DNA from: Robiginitalea biformata HTCC2501
GTDB lineage: Bacteria; Bacteroidota; Bacteroidia; Flavobacteriales; Flavobacteriaceae
DNA length: 64,000 nt
Direction: 5' to 3'
Assembly: GCF_000024125.1 (NCBI RefSeq)
Contig: NC_013222.1
Location: 2,210,501-2,274,500, forward strand
Below the pieces are notes generated by a model. It was not told the DNA's origin. It did no database searches and worked only from the letters and a program-made list of their open reading frames with translations. A program made the translations under genes and the position numbers. Shown here one piece after another: positions 55,372-64,000 of this stretch (positions within the stretch are counted from its first letter, which is position 1; each line of letters opens with the position of its first letter).

Positions 55372-56322
55372 ATGGCCCAAACCCTGACGGATACAAATTT
55401 CGAGTTCCCGGGACAGCAACGCGTTTACAAGGGCAAGGTCCGGGAAGTCTACTACCTGGAGAACAATTTGCTGGTAATGGTTGCCACCGACCGGTTGTCG
55501 GCTTTTGACGTGGTAATGCCCCGGGGCATCCCGTATAAGGGGCAGATTTTGAATCAGATTGCGACGCGGATGATGCAAGCCACCGAAGACCTGGTCCCCA
55601 ACTGGCTGCTGGCCACCCCGGACCCGAATGTGGCTGTGGGCGTGCATTGCGAGCCTTTCAAAGTGGAAATGGTAATCCGCGGGTACCTGGCGGGCCATGC
55701 TGCCCGGGAATACGCAGCGGGAAAAAGGGAATTATGCGGGGTGCCGCTGCCTGAAGGGATGCGCGAAAACGACGCATTTCCCGAACCCATCATCACCCCG
55801 GCCACCAAAGCGGAGAAAGGGGACCACGACGAGGATATTTCCCGGGAAGGGATCCTGGAACGCGGCCTGGTAAGCGCCGAGGATTATGCCGTCCTGGAGG
55901 ACTATACCCGGAAACTTTTCCAAAGAGGGACCCAGCTGGCTGCCGAACGCGGCCTGCTGCTGGTCGATACAAAGTACGAATTCGGCAAGACCCCGGATGG
56001 ACGGATTGTGCTGATCGACGAGATCCACACGCCGGATTCCTCCAGGTACTTTTACGCATCGGGTTACCGGGAACGCCAGCAGCGGGGGGAAGCCCAGAAA
56101 CAGCTTTCCAAGGAATTTGTCCGCCAATGGCTTATCGCCAACGGGTTTCAGGGCAAGCCCGGCCAGGAGGTGCCTGAAATGACCGACGCCTATATCGATA
56201 CAGTTTCAAACCGCTACATCGAACTCTACGAAAAAATTACCGGCGTCCCGTTTGCCGGGGCGGATACTTCCGACATCCCCGGCAGGATTGAAAAAAATGT
56301 ACTCGGCTACCTCAGGGCGTAG
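55372..56322 (+). CDS. purC: Phosphoribosylaminoimidazole-succinocarboxamide synthase
   Basis: The 316-residue SAICAR synthetase of purine synthesis, joining CAIR and aspartate with ATP. The start at 55372 follows the phoH stop immediately. Motifs are [46 protein letters not shown] and [14 protein letters not shown]. It belongs to the longer form of the family. Confidence 0.95.
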   Translation: MAQTLTDTNFEFPGQQRVYKGKVREVYYLENNLLVMVATDRLSAFDVVMPRGIPYKGQILNQIATRMMQATEDLVPNWLLATPDPNVAVGVHCEPFKVEMVIRGYLAGHAAREYAAGKRELCGVPLPEGMRENDAFPEPIITPATKAEKGDHDEDISREGILERGLVSAEDYAVLEDYTRKLFQRGTQLAAERGLLLVDTKYEFGKTPDGRIVLIDEIHTPDSSRYFYASGYRERQQRGEAQKQLSKEFVRQWLIANGFQGKPGQEVPEMTDAYIDTVSNRYIELYEKITGVPFAGADTSDIPGRIEKNVLGYLRA

Positions 56323-56331
56323 CGGGGTATT

Positions 56332-59300
56332 TTATTTCACGAGCATTTTGGCGGTATACGCATAGTCGATTCCCGTGAGTTTCACGATATACAAGCCCTT
56401 GGCCATCCCCGCCAGGGTTACCGAGGCAATGCCAGACCCGTCGGCAGTAACGGTTTCCCGCTGCATCAGGTGGCCGGAGGCTGCAAAGATTTCCAGCTCG
56501 TAGGTGCCTTCCTGGACGTTGCTCATCTGCACCAGGGAGTAGGAGGTAGCCGGGTTCGGGGATACTTTCATATCCCGGTCGTCGTCCAGGATGGTCCCGG
56601 TAGCCAGGATGTCCGGTACGGTAACCTGCCCGCTCACTACGCGGACCACCTTAATTTGAAACGATTCGTCTTCTTCCGTCTTCAGGTCGCTGATTGTCCG
56701 GACTTCCAGGAACGCCTGCTGCGATCCTGGTTCAAAAACCAGCTCCGTCTCAGAGACAACGTAATCGGATTGCTCCGTGGTGATGTCCACAAATTCCAGT
56801 TCCAGGACAATGCGTTCGCTGACGGGCTGGCTCAGGGCGAATTCGAAAATGAGCGGCCTGCCTTCCGTTTGCCGGACATCGACGGCCTGGATAGCTGCCT
56901 GTGCGGCTCCGTCGCCGGGCTCTTCCCCGCTTCCGTCCCCATCGGGATCTTCACCGGAACCCCCGTCGTTGCCGGGATCTTCACCGGAACCCCCGTCATT
57001 CCCCGGATCTTCACCGGAACCGCCGTCATTCCCCGGATCTTCACCGGAACCGCCGTCGCCGGTATCCCCACCCGGAGGGTCTGCTGCCTCAACGGTGAGC
57101 AGGGCCGAATGGGTAAAATTCCCGTCTGCCGTAGTAGCCGTAATTTCTACCTGGCCTTCGGACAACGCCTGTACCGTTCCGTTCCCGGAAACTATTGCCA
57201 CGGAGGGATCCGAGCTGCTCCAGGAGACAGATTTGTTTGTCGCGTCGGCGGGCAGGACTGCGGCAGTGAATTGCAGGGTTTCCCCTATGAGTAAGGTGGC
57301 ATCGCCCGGGGTAACCGTCACGCCTGTTACCGCAACGGTTTCCGATCCGCCTTCACAAAGGGTTTCCCCCAGGGACAGATCGGTGGCACTCTGACCCGCC
57401 AGGGCCAGGGTAATCCGGTCGATCAGGTGGTCGTTGGAACGGCCGGAAATCTGCAGGGTGTACACTCCGGGCGTATCGAATTCGGCATATATCTGGTGTG
57501 CGTCGTGGTCGCTCGTATTTGTAGACCAGGTCCAGTCCGTTGTCCCGCTCAGGTAGACTTTAAACCACCCGTCTGCACTGGCACCTGCCGGGTTCGGGGT
57601 TTTTCCGGAACCCTTTGGGTAGACCCTGCTCCCGTTCTTTTCGCCGTAGAAGTCATCGGCATCCGGAAAACGGACCCAGCTGTCGTTGGCTTCGGTGGAG
57701 TTTGTGCCATGCCCCACCTTGTTCCTCCATTCAAAACGGTAGGTGCCTGGGGTGTGGATCACAATGGAGGTGCTGATAGTCCCGTTCCCTGGCGAACTGA
57801 ATGAATTGCCTCCCTTCCAGACAATGTACCCGGATCCGGTTGCATCGGCAAACGAATTCCCGGTATTCCAGCCCTGGGCGAGGTCCAGGTTCTCCGCTTC
57901 AATGATCACGCGGCCGTTTTGTTCCTCAAAGTCGGCTTCGCAATTACCGGTTCCGCCGCCATCCCCTCCGGAATCTGAAGTTTTCTCAACGAGGGCTACC
58001 CAGTCGGCCCCAGTATCCGTGGGGGCAGTGCCCAGGTTGCGCACCCCGCCGCCATTGATCGTGGCAACGCTTCCCTGTTTCAGGGAACCCCCGGACCTCG
58101 GGTTGTACCAACGGACGGAATACGTGCCGCTCACCCCGGAGAGGTTCAGGGATTCCGTTCCCGAACTCGGGATATATACCACGTAGATTTCCCCCGTCTT
58201 GGCAAAGCAATACGACCCGGATTTTGATATCAATTCATCCCGGCTCTCCATTGCCCAAAAAGGCAGGTAGTCGTTGAAGAAGTCAAGGGCCAGCTTGGCA
58301 TCTTCCCATTTTGTCTTTCGGCTGCGCCAGTCTTCGGCAGTGAGGTCGGTGACACCCGTCTGGTACCCGAAGTAGTATTCCACTCCGGCCCCTCCGGCCA
58401 TCAGCGTGCCCCATAGGGTTTTGTGCCGGACATCCGAGCGGTTGTCTCCGCGGGAGCCTTTGTCCCCGCCGTAGGAGGCATCAGCGGCCACCCCGGTGGT
58501 GTGGTCGCCCTGTTCGTCATTGGTCACCACCCACTGTTTTCCGCTCGCTTTTGAATCATTAATCCAGCGCTTGACATCCCGGTGTATGTTATTGATCTGG
58601 ATCTGCAAAGACGGCCCTGTGAGGTCGGAATCCCCCAGGAGGGGCTCGTAGAGCTCACTTTGACTGTTTGGGTAGGAGTGGATGACGATGTGGTGGTTGT
58701 ACGGGTCCAGGGATTTGATATAAGACGCGTAAGCCCTGACCCGCGTATTATTGGTATCTCCCAGTTCGTCGTAGAGGTCGTTCTCTTCTCCCAGGTTCCA
58801 GTTCAGGGCCAGGTGGTGGCCAAAACGGGCCACGAGCTCCCGGTAATACAGCTTGCGTTGTACCCCGAGTTCCCCGCCGTCCAGGAGGCGGTCGTTTTCC
58901 TCTTCCTGTGTCTTGAAATGCAGGAACATCCCTTTGGAATCGGCGTGCTGAAACAATATTTCCCACTGTTCGAGTTTGGAGACGTCGTACCGCAGCCGGT
59001 TGGCCGCGTCCTGGCCGCCGGGCTCATCCAGACCGCTGTGGGTGGTGGATACCCAGGGCCACACGTCCTTTCCGTCGCCGATAACGCTCATGGTCAGGAA
59101 GGAAAAGGCATTCATCCCTTTACTGGCCAGGTAGTTGACGGCTCCGATAAGCGCCCTTCCCTTGCCGTTTTTCCACTCGGCATCCCCTTGCTGCCAATCG
59201 CCGAGGTGGGGCGACCAGGTCTTGCTGGCAACCGTATTGTCAAAATCGGCATAGGCCAGAAGGTTTTCAGGCGAATCGGCACCGGCCTTCAGGAAGTAGG

Positions 59301-59814
59301 TACCGTTTTCCCGGAATCGGAGGTAGCGTTCGCCAACGTATTCCAGTCTGCCTTTACTCCGGTTGTCCGGGGCGGATTTCGTGGACAGCCCAATCTGGAA
59401 GGAGCCCGAGGCACCATCGAATCCGGTGGCCGTACCCGCGTTCGGGTCCAGGCTGATGGCAACTTCGTCGCCGGTGCGGAATGAAGCGGTGTAGGTCCAG
59501 GTACCCACCTGGTCCGGGGAAAACCGCACGGCCCATTTATTGCCGGAGGTCGCGCTTGATTCAGCGGCATTCCCGTCGGCTGCAAAAAATCCGGGGACGG
59601 TAAATTCGCGGCCATCCGGTGCGGTAAACAGCACATTCAACCGGTAGTTAAGGAAGGGGTTCTGGGAGGCAGATTCACTGGTCTGCGGGCCGTCAAACAA
59701 AATTTGGATGCGGTGCCATTTCTGCAGTTCACCGGTTACCTGGCCCTGGGCCCGGAGTCCGGCGGTGGCAAAAACGAATAGTGTCAGGGAAAGAAGTAGG
59801 TTACGGGGGCTCAT
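56332..59814 (-). CDS. T9SS-secreted multidomain glycoside-hydrolase-like protein
   Basis: A 1160-residue secreted protein. In order: signal peptide (1-22); DUF5060-like beta domain (25-110); TIM-barrel-like glycosidase region (about 150-560) with likely acids in WNLGEEND (near 339) and VVTNDEQGDHTTG (near 430), where the two Glu could be acid/base and nucleophile; a collagen-binding-like domain (EIYVVYIPSSGTESLN, near 565); a CBM6-like domain (about 634-808); a BIG2 domain (823-912); a Gly/Asp/Glu repeat linker (915-962); a Calx-beta domain (970-1075); and a T9SS type A sorting domain (1080-1160) ending in YTAKMLVK. Substrate is unknown, but context and domains suggest a polysaccharide. Upstream lies the same 21-bp-period repeat found before the gene at 11208. 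Confidence 0.88.
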   Translation of the reverse strand: MSPRNLLLSLTLFVFATAGLRAQGQVTGELQKWHRIQILFDGPQTSESASQNPFLNYRLNVLFTAPDGREFTVPGFFAADGNAAESSATSGNKWAVRFSPDQVGTWTYTASFRTGDEVAISLDPNAGTATGFDGASGSFQIGLSTKSAPDNRSKGRLEYVGERYLRFRENGTYFLKAGADSPENLLAYADFDNTVASKTWSPHLGDWQQGDAEWKNGKGRALIGAVNYLASKGMNAFSFLTMSVIGDGKDVWPWVSTTHSGLDEPGGQDAANRLRYDVSKLEQWEILFQHADSKGMFLHFKTQEEENDRLLDGGELGVQRKLYYRELVARFGHHLALNWNLGEENDLYDELGDTNNTRVRAYASYIKSLDPYNHHIVIHSYPNSQSELYEPLLGDSDLTGPSLQIQINNIHRDVKRWINDSKASGKQWVVTNDEQGDHTTGVAADASYGGDKGSRGDNRSDVRHKTLWGTLMAGGAGVEYYFGYQTGVTDLTAEDWRSRKTKWEDAKLALDFFNDYLPFWAMESRDELISKSGSYCFAKTGEIYVVYIPSSGTESLNLSGVSGTYSVRWYNPRSGGSLKQGSVATINGGGVRNLGTAPTDTGADWVALVEKTSDSGGDGGGTGNCEADFEEQNGRVIIEAENLDLAQGWNTGNSFADATGSGYIVWKGGNSFSSPGNGTISTSIVIHTPGTYRFEWRNKVGHGTNSTEANDSWVRFPDADDFYGEKNGSRVYPKGSGKTPNPAGASADGWFKVYLSGTTDWTWSTNTSDHDAHQIYAEFDTPGVYTLQISGRSNDHLIDRITLALAGQSATDLSLGETLCEGGSETVAVTGVTVTPGDATLLIGETLQFTAAVLPADATNKSVSWSSSDPSVAIVSGNGTVQALSEGQVEITATTADGNFTHSALLTVEAADPPGGDTGDGGSGEDPGNDGGSGEDPGNDGGSGEDPGNDGGSGEDPDGDGSGEEPGDGAAQAAIQAVDVRQTEGRPLIFEFALSQPVSERIVLELEFVDITTEQSDYVVSETELVFEPGSQQAFLEVRTISDLKTEEDESFQIKVVRVVSGQVTVPDILATGTILDDDRDMKVSPNPATSYSLVQMSNVQEGTYELEIFAASGHLMQRETVTADGSGIASVTLAGMAKGLYIVKLTGIDYAYTAKMLVK
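56940..57058 (-). repeat. 30-bp tandem repeat encoding a Gly/Glu/Asp linker
   Basis: About four copies of a 30-bp unit (GGATCTTCACCGGAACCCCC plus ten bases) encode GSGEDPGND repeats between the BIG2 and Calx-beta domains. Two copies are identical over all 30 bp and others differ at a third codon position, so copy number may vary by slippage without a frameshift. Confidence 0.85.
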
Positions 59815-60159
59815 GATTTAGGATTAGGGGCATTAACAGTTCACAAATTTTCGGCGTGTCGCTGACGCATTTGTTCCCTAATCTCATGCCTCCGATCCCG
59901 TCCGGGTAAAACCCGGACCATTGCCTACATCGGGGTAGGGCAGGTGGAGCAATCCGATACCAAAAAAACAGGCCGCTAACACGAGGTATCAAGCTGGTTC
60001 AGCGGCTAAAACAATTTTTAGTAGGTGTAATGTGTTGCCATAGGAGGCGCAATAAGATTTGGGACTACAAATATATGAGAGGAACGAATATTTCAGATGA
60101 AATATTACTTTTTTTCGATGAACTGCAAGGGCACTGTATTCGGCAGGCCAAATTGCCTA
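59815..60159. other. 345-bp regulatory region upstream of the T9SS glycosidase gene
   Basis: No gene is seen. It lies between the exonuclease stop and the glycosidase start, both minus strand. It contains the conserved GCAGTTCATCGA repeat at 60094-60126 and otherwise low-complexity AT-rich DNA near 60061-60115. Confidence 0.55.
60094..60126 (-). promoter_or_regulatory. Candidate LytTR-type direct-repeat site
   Basis: On the minus strand GCAGTTCATCGA is followed by TTTCATCTG with the TTCATC cores 21 bp apart. Twelve bases and the 21-bp spacing are shared with the site at 14194-14226. The gene start is about 280 bp downstream, so transcription would carry a long leader. Regulator identity is inference. 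Confidence 0.45.
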
Positions 60160-60828
60160 TTATTTGCGGCTTCCGAGTTTTAATAGGTCCCGTGTGGTGA
60201 GTGGACGCTTGGCCCGCAGCAATTCCAGGATGTTTAGGAATGCTATGGCGGTGATATAGGCATCCCCCAGGGCCGTGTGCCGGTCTTTGCAGGAAATATC
60301 GAATTTGTCCGCCAGCTCGTCCAGGGTATAGTGGTCCTTTTTAATCAGCAGCGGGCTCTTGATCAGTGTGTGCCCGTATAACAGGCCCGTATCGATCAAT
60401 GGGTTGCGCAGCGGGCCGAGCCCGGATCGCTGGCAGGCAGCCTGGATCATCGCCTGATCAAAAGAAATGTGGTGTCCCACTACGGGCGATTGCCCTGTAA
60501 AATCCAACAGTTCAGCCAAAGCCTCCCTTTCGGTGACGCGTTCCGAACTGCCTGTGCGGAGGATGCCGTGAATCGGCACGGAGGCGCGGTCAAAACGCTC
60601 CTGTTTTACAAAGCGTTCCAGGCTTTCCTTAACCCGGATGCGCCCCTGGCTAACGCGTAGGGCGCCAATACTAAGAATGCGGTCATGCTGCGGGCTGAAT
60701 CCTGTGGTTTCGGTATCGAGCACCACAAAGTCTACCGCTCCCGGGTCTTCCGGATACTCCGGAGCAGCCTGGGGGGAACCGGGCAGCAGGCGGCGGATTT
60801 TTTCGACCAAATTATCCCAATTCTTCAT
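60160..60828 (-). CDS. DnaQ-like 3'-5' exonuclease
   Basis: A 222-residue DEDDh exonuclease. The motifs are VVLDTETTGFSPQHD (DxE, near 34), HHISFDQAMIQ (near 118, with the Asp of Exo II) and DRHTALGDAYIT (Exo III His-x4-Asp, near 190). Such proteins degrade or proofread DNA or RNA. It lies 41 bp after the DUF294 gene. The same gene pair, from memory, occurs together in other bacteria. Confidence 0.88.
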   Translation of the reverse strand: MKNWDNLVEKIRRLLPGSPQAAPEYPEDPGAVDFVVLDTETTGFSPQHDRILSIGALRVSQGRIRVKESLERFVKQERFDRASVPIHGILRTGSSERVTEREALAELLDFTGQSPVVGHHISFDQAMIQAACQRSGLGPLRNPLIDTGLLYGHTLIKSPLLIKKDHYTLDELADKFDISCKDRHTALGDAYITAIAFLNILELLRAKRPLTTRDLLKLGSRK

Positions 60829-60869
60829 CTGTTCCTGGGTTTATCAGCGATGGACACGGTTGGTGGCCC

Positions 60870-62792
60870 CTAAGTCAGCAGGTTGGATACCTTGAAACGC
60901 ACAGCGATCAATTCCTGTACCTCTTTAATGGTTTTAAAGGTGCGTTTCAATTTGATTTTTTCTTCTTTGCTCAGGCTGTCCAGGGCGATAAACCGCCCAT
61001 TGTCCCCGTGTCGCAGTCCCTGCCGGGTCCGGAATTTCAGCAGGGCTTTGGTGGCATAGCTGCAGGAGAGGAAGAGATCCCGGTTGTTGGCTTCGAGTTC
61101 GGCGAGCTTTTCATACCGTTCTGCCGTATTGTTGATCGATTTGATTTCGTGCGATAGGATCAGGACCCTGGCGGCATCGGTGAGGGGCATCAGCGCGCGC
61201 TGTTTCAAATCGAAGAAATCCTTGTGCTTCCCGTCCTGTTCTACCAGGAATTGCCTGAAAAACCCCGTAGGGGATGGATTCTGCAGGGCCCCGGCGGCCA
61301 GGTGGTAAAAAAAGATGGGATACTTTCTGACGCTCTCGAAAATATGTGTGGAAAGTTCGGTCACCAGGCCCCGGTCCCCATAGGCCAGGTTGTAATCGAA
61401 GAAAATGGAGGACAGCAGCACCTCGTTTTTGCCGGGGTTGATAATCCATTGGGAAACCCGGTGTTTCCATTCGCTCAGGCTCAGGCACCAATCCGGGCTG
61501 GAAGCCATCATCTCGGCCGGGCAATAGGCATAGCCGATCCGCTTGAGGTTGCGGGTTATCCGTCCGGCCAGGTCCTGGAAATACGCCGAGGTTTCAGGTA
61601 GGCGTTCTTCCGGGACATCCGCAAACAGCAGCGCATTGTCCTGGTCGGTTTGGAGGAGCTGTTCGCCCCGGCCCTGGCTTCCCATTGCCAGCCAGGCAAA
61701 CGGCACCGGGGGGTCCCCGGCCTTTTTAACGGCCAGTTCCACTACGCGTTTTACGCAGGCGTCGTTGAGCTCGGCTATCAGGCGCATGATAATGGACATC
61801 GGGATATTCGCCTCCAGGTACCCCCGGAGCAGCTCCTGGATCTGGATCCGTATGGCCCGTAGCCGTTTGATCTTCCGCGTACGCTTGATGGCCCGCATAA
61901 GCACCTCCGGGTTATTCCCCATGGCGAGTACCAGGTCGTATTTTGAGAGCACCCCCACTACCTGGCTGTCCGGGGTTCCGTCTTCCGTAAGGCAGAGGTG
62001 GCTGATATCGTTCTTCATCATGGCCAGTTGTGCCTGGGTCAGGCTCAGCTTCGGCGGATAGGTGATTACCGGTGCCGACATGATGGAACGGGCCGGTGCC
62101 GATATGGGGAAATTTCCGGTAGCTACCTGGTTCCGCAGGTCTTTGTCGGTGATGATTCCCACCGGACGCCCCGCATCGAGAACCAGGACGGAACCCACCT
62201 TTTTGGACGACATCAGGCGGGCGATTTCGCTGGCCGGGGTGTCCGGGGAGCTACTGACGACATTTTTTCGCGGGCTTACGGGGCTCACCTCGTTGTACCG
62301 CAACCCACTCCCGGCTTCAGGGGTATTGCCGCGGGAACCGGAAACCAGTTTCCCGCCATGGGCTTTTGTGTACGGATTCCGGGTGTTGGAGGCGAAACTT
62401 TCCAACAGGAAGTTGCCCACGGCTGTGTACGATTGCACAAAGGGGCGGAATACCGATAAAGGGATGGCATAGAGCAGGGATTCCTCCCGGGTCTGTGCTT
62501 CCAACTGGTATTTTTCCCCCGCCATCAGGGGCCGGAGGCCAAAAATATCGCCTTCGTCGCAGATGTCGATGAGTTCTTCCCGGGCCGATGCCTGCAGGTC
62601 GACGGCCCCTTTGTGGACCACGTAAAAGCTACTATGGGTATCCTCCCCTTCGCGAAAAACGAAACTTCCCTTTTCCCGGTAGAGAATATCCACCTCCAGG
62701 GCCAGCGCCTGCAGGTCCCGGGCATCCAGGGCGTCAAAGGGTGGGTAGCGCCGGAGAAAATCGGCCACCCGTTCGGAAATCCGGTTGCTCAT
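60870..62792 (-). CDS. cNMP-binding/CBS/DUF294 nucleotidyltransferase
   Basis: A 640-residue cytoplasmic regulatory protein. The start at 62792 gives MSNRISERVADFLRRYPPFDALDARDL. Domains: cyclic-nucleotide-binding fold (about 20-130, FREGEDTHSSFYVVHKGAVDL), two CBS domains (about 170-290), a DUF294 nucleotidyltransferase-like domain with GSQGRGEQLLQTDQDN (near 367, the GS..R.E...D.D site) and a C-terminal DUF294_C region. It resembles GlnD-type nucleotidyltransferases; a sensor function for nucleotides is likely, target unknown. Confidence 0.9.
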   Translation of the reverse strand: MSNRISERVADFLRRYPPFDALDARDLQALALEVDILYREKGSFVFREGEDTHSSFYVVHKGAVDLQASAREELIDICDEGDIFGLRPLMAGEKYQLEAQTREESLLYAIPLSVFRPFVQSYTAVGNFLLESFASNTRNPYTKAHGGKLVSGSRGNTPEAGSGLRYNEVSPVSPRKNVVSSSPDTPASEIARLMSSKKVGSVLVLDAGRPVGIITDKDLRNQVATGNFPISAPARSIMSAPVITYPPKLSLTQAQLAMMKNDISHLCLTEDGTPDSQVVGVLSKYDLVLAMGNNPEVLMRAIKRTRKIKRLRAIRIQIQELLRGYLEANIPMSIIMRLIAELNDACVKRVVELAVKKAGDPPVPFAWLAMGSQGRGEQLLQTDQDNALLFADVPEERLPETSAYFQDLAGRITRNLKRIGYAYCPAEMMASSPDWCLSLSEWKHRVSQWIINPGKNEVLLSSIFFDYNLAYGDRGLVTELSTHIFESVRKYPIFFYHLAAGALQNPSPTGFFRQFLVEQDGKHKDFFDLKQRALMPLTDAARVLILSHEIKSINNTAERYEKLAELEANNRDLFLSCSYATKALLKFRTRQGLRHGDNGRFIALDSLSKEEKIKLKRTFKTIKEVQELIAVRFKVSNLLT

Positions 62793-62966
62793 ATCTGTCC
62801 GTTTACCCCATAAAAGTACTATTAAAGGGGCAATGGCCGGCAATGTCCCGTCAGCTTCCTTCCGGCCCGGCCGGCAACCGGGAATCCGGGTACCGTCTAA
62901 GGTGCCGGGACCCGGGCCAATAGGTCACGGGTCGTAAATGGCGAGCTGCGCCGGCGTTTGATATAG

Positions 62967-62974
62967 TATCTTTG
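62967..62974 (+). promoter_or_regulatory. Candidate antiporter -7 element
   Basis: TATCTTTG on the plus strand matches TAnnTTTG and lies about 22 bp before the ATG. No convincing -33 TTTG at the usual distance is seen. Confidence 0.4.
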
Positions 62975-62995
62975 TGGGGCCGAAACGACCTGTCG

Positions 62996-64000
62996 ATGAC
63001 CATTACTATTGAAAATATCTTGCTGATTGGCTCCCTGTTGTTGCTCATCAGCGTGATCGTTGGGAAACCTTCGTATAAATTTGGTGTCCCAACCCTTTTA
63101 ATATTCCTGGCTATCGGGATGCTGGCCGGATCAGAGGGAATTGGGGGAATTTATTTTGACGATCCGAAAATTGCCCAGTTTATCGGGATTGTGTCGCTCA
63201 ACTTTATCCTCTTTTCAGGGGGGCTCGACACGAACTACGAGGCGGTCAAACCCGTTTTAAAGGAAGGGCTTTCCCTGTCTACCCTGGGGGTGTTGCTCAC
63301 CGCGGGAACCCTGGGGACATTTGTCTGGCTCATTACGGACTTTACCGTTTACGAGAGTATGCTGTTGGGGTCCATCGTCTCTTCCACGGATGCGGCTGCT
63401 GTTTTTTCTATCCTGCGATCCAAAAACCTCGCGCTCCGAGAAAACCTGCGGCCTACTTTGGAACTCGAGAGCGGGAGCAACGACCCGATGGCTTATGTCC
63501 TGACTATTGCCTGCCTGACCCTGGTGATGAATCAGGACCAAAATATCCTTTCAATCCTCCCGTTCTTTTTCCTGCAGATGATACTGGGAGGTCTGGCGGG
63601 TTGGGGTTTCGGCCGGCTTAGCAAGATGGTTGTAAACCGGATCCGCCTCGATTTTGAAGGATTGTACCCCGTGCTGGTGATTGCCCTGATGTTTATTACC
63701 TTTTCCGCAACGGACTTCGTGGGAGGGAACGGTTTCCTGGCCATCTATATCTGCGCGGTCTATTTGGGAAACCAGGACCTCATCCATAAGAAGACGATTA
63801 TGCGCATGTACGACGGGCTGGCGTGGCTGATGCAGATTGTTCTTTTCCTGACACTGGGCTTGTTGGTCTTCCCCAGCGAGATCGTTCCCGTACTCGGGGT
63901 GGGCCTGCTCGTTTCGCTTTTCCTGATTCTGGTTGCCCGCCCCGTGGGGGTGCTGATCAGCCTGAGTTTTTTCAGGATGAAAATGAGGCGGAGGCTCTAC
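62996..64000 (+). CDS. CPA1-family cation/proton antiporter (partial)
   Basis: The first 335 residues of an NhaP2/CvrA-like antiporter. It opens MTITIENILLIGSLLLLISV and shows FGVPTLLIFLAIGMLAGSEG, FILFSGGLDTN, SIVSSTDAAAVFSIL (the SSTDAA signature) and the ESGSNDPMAYVLT motif with the Asn-Asp ion site. About ten hydrophobic segments lie in the window; the remainder is off the right edge. It is divergent from the DUF294 gene. Confidence 0.92.
   Translation, partial: MTITIENILLIGSLLLLISVIVGKPSYKFGVPTLLIFLAIGMLAGSEGIGGIYFDDPKIAQFIGIVSLNFILFSGGLDTNYEAVKPVLKEGLSLSTLGVLLTAGTLGTFVWLITDFTVYESMLLGSIVSSTDAAAVFSILRSKNLALRENLRPTLELESGSNDPMAYVLTIACLTLVMNQDQNILSILPFFFLQMILGGLAGWGFGRLSKMVVNRIRLDFEGLYPVLVIALMFITFSATDFVGGNGFLAIYICAVYLGNQDLIHKKTIMRMYDGLAWLMQIVLFLTLGLLVFPSEIVPVLGVGLLVSLFLILVARPVGVLISLSFFRMKMRRRLY

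Noticed and set aside
56940..57058. Possible CRISPR array
   Set aside because: Units are contiguous 30-bp coding repeats with no spacers and lie inside an open reading frame.

Overview
The window is chromosomal DNA from a Flavobacteriaceae-type Bacteroidetes bacterium. The evidence is two proteins with type IX secretion (T9SS) C-terminal sorting domains, the gliding genes gldF and gldG, scattered TAnnTTTG promoter elements, and SusD-free surface lipoproteins. The base composition is high for the family, which fits a marine genus such as Robiginitalea; that genus call is inference. I see no rRNA, tRNA, CRISPR array, insertion sequence or prophage.

Region 1 (1-24 kb and on to 36.7 kb) is one large exopolysaccharide locus. 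On the minus strand lie a PglC-like initiating sugar transferase (cut by the left edge), four family-4 glycosyltransferases, a sulfotransferase, a TupA-like ATP-grasp protein, an O-antigen-ligase-type polymerase and a MurJ-like flippase. Next come a convergent pair of paralogous beta-helix surface proteins (9.9-14.1 kb). A compact sulfation module follows (14.5-18.1 kb): two PAPS-type sulfotransferases, two very small membrane proteins and a membrane-anchored arylsulfotransferase-like protein. A UDP-glucuronate 4-epimerase and a small lipoprotein complete this part. The plus-strand operon at 20.2-26.5 kb encodes a PglE-like aminotransferase, a PglF-like 4,6-dehydratase, a Wza export lipoprotein and a Wzc tyrosine kinase. 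A 2988-residue T9SS mosaic protein (26.8-35.8 kb) sits between the kinase and the matching CpsB/YwqE-type phosphatase (35.9-36.7 kb). Together these predict an acidic, probably sulfated, surface polysaccharide exported by a Wzx/Wzy-like route.

Region 2 (37-49 kb) holds proC-proB-proA, pyruvate phosphate dikinase, a YceI / outer-membrane barrel / YceI operon, a decayed ParDE toxin-antitoxin pair, mnmE, a DUF4870 protein and an acetyltransferase. Region 3 (49.5-56.3 kb) holds dnaN, an operon of a SAM hydrolase-like protein, an ABM-fold protein, gldF and gldG, then divergent phoH and purC. Region 4 (56.3-64 kb) holds a 1160-residue T9SS glycoside-hydrolase-like protein, a DnaQ-like exonuclease paired with a cNMP/CBS/DUF294 nucleotidyltransferase, and the start of a CPA1 cation/proton antiporter cut by the right edge.

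The most unusual signals are the sulfation module with its 49-residue protein; a shared 21-bp-period direct repeat, resembling LytTR-type sites, upstream of two secreted polysaccharide-active proteins 46 kb apart; a domain of the giant protein split by insertion of a carbohydrate-binding domain; and a ParE toxin inactivated by an internal deletion while its antitoxin stays intact.
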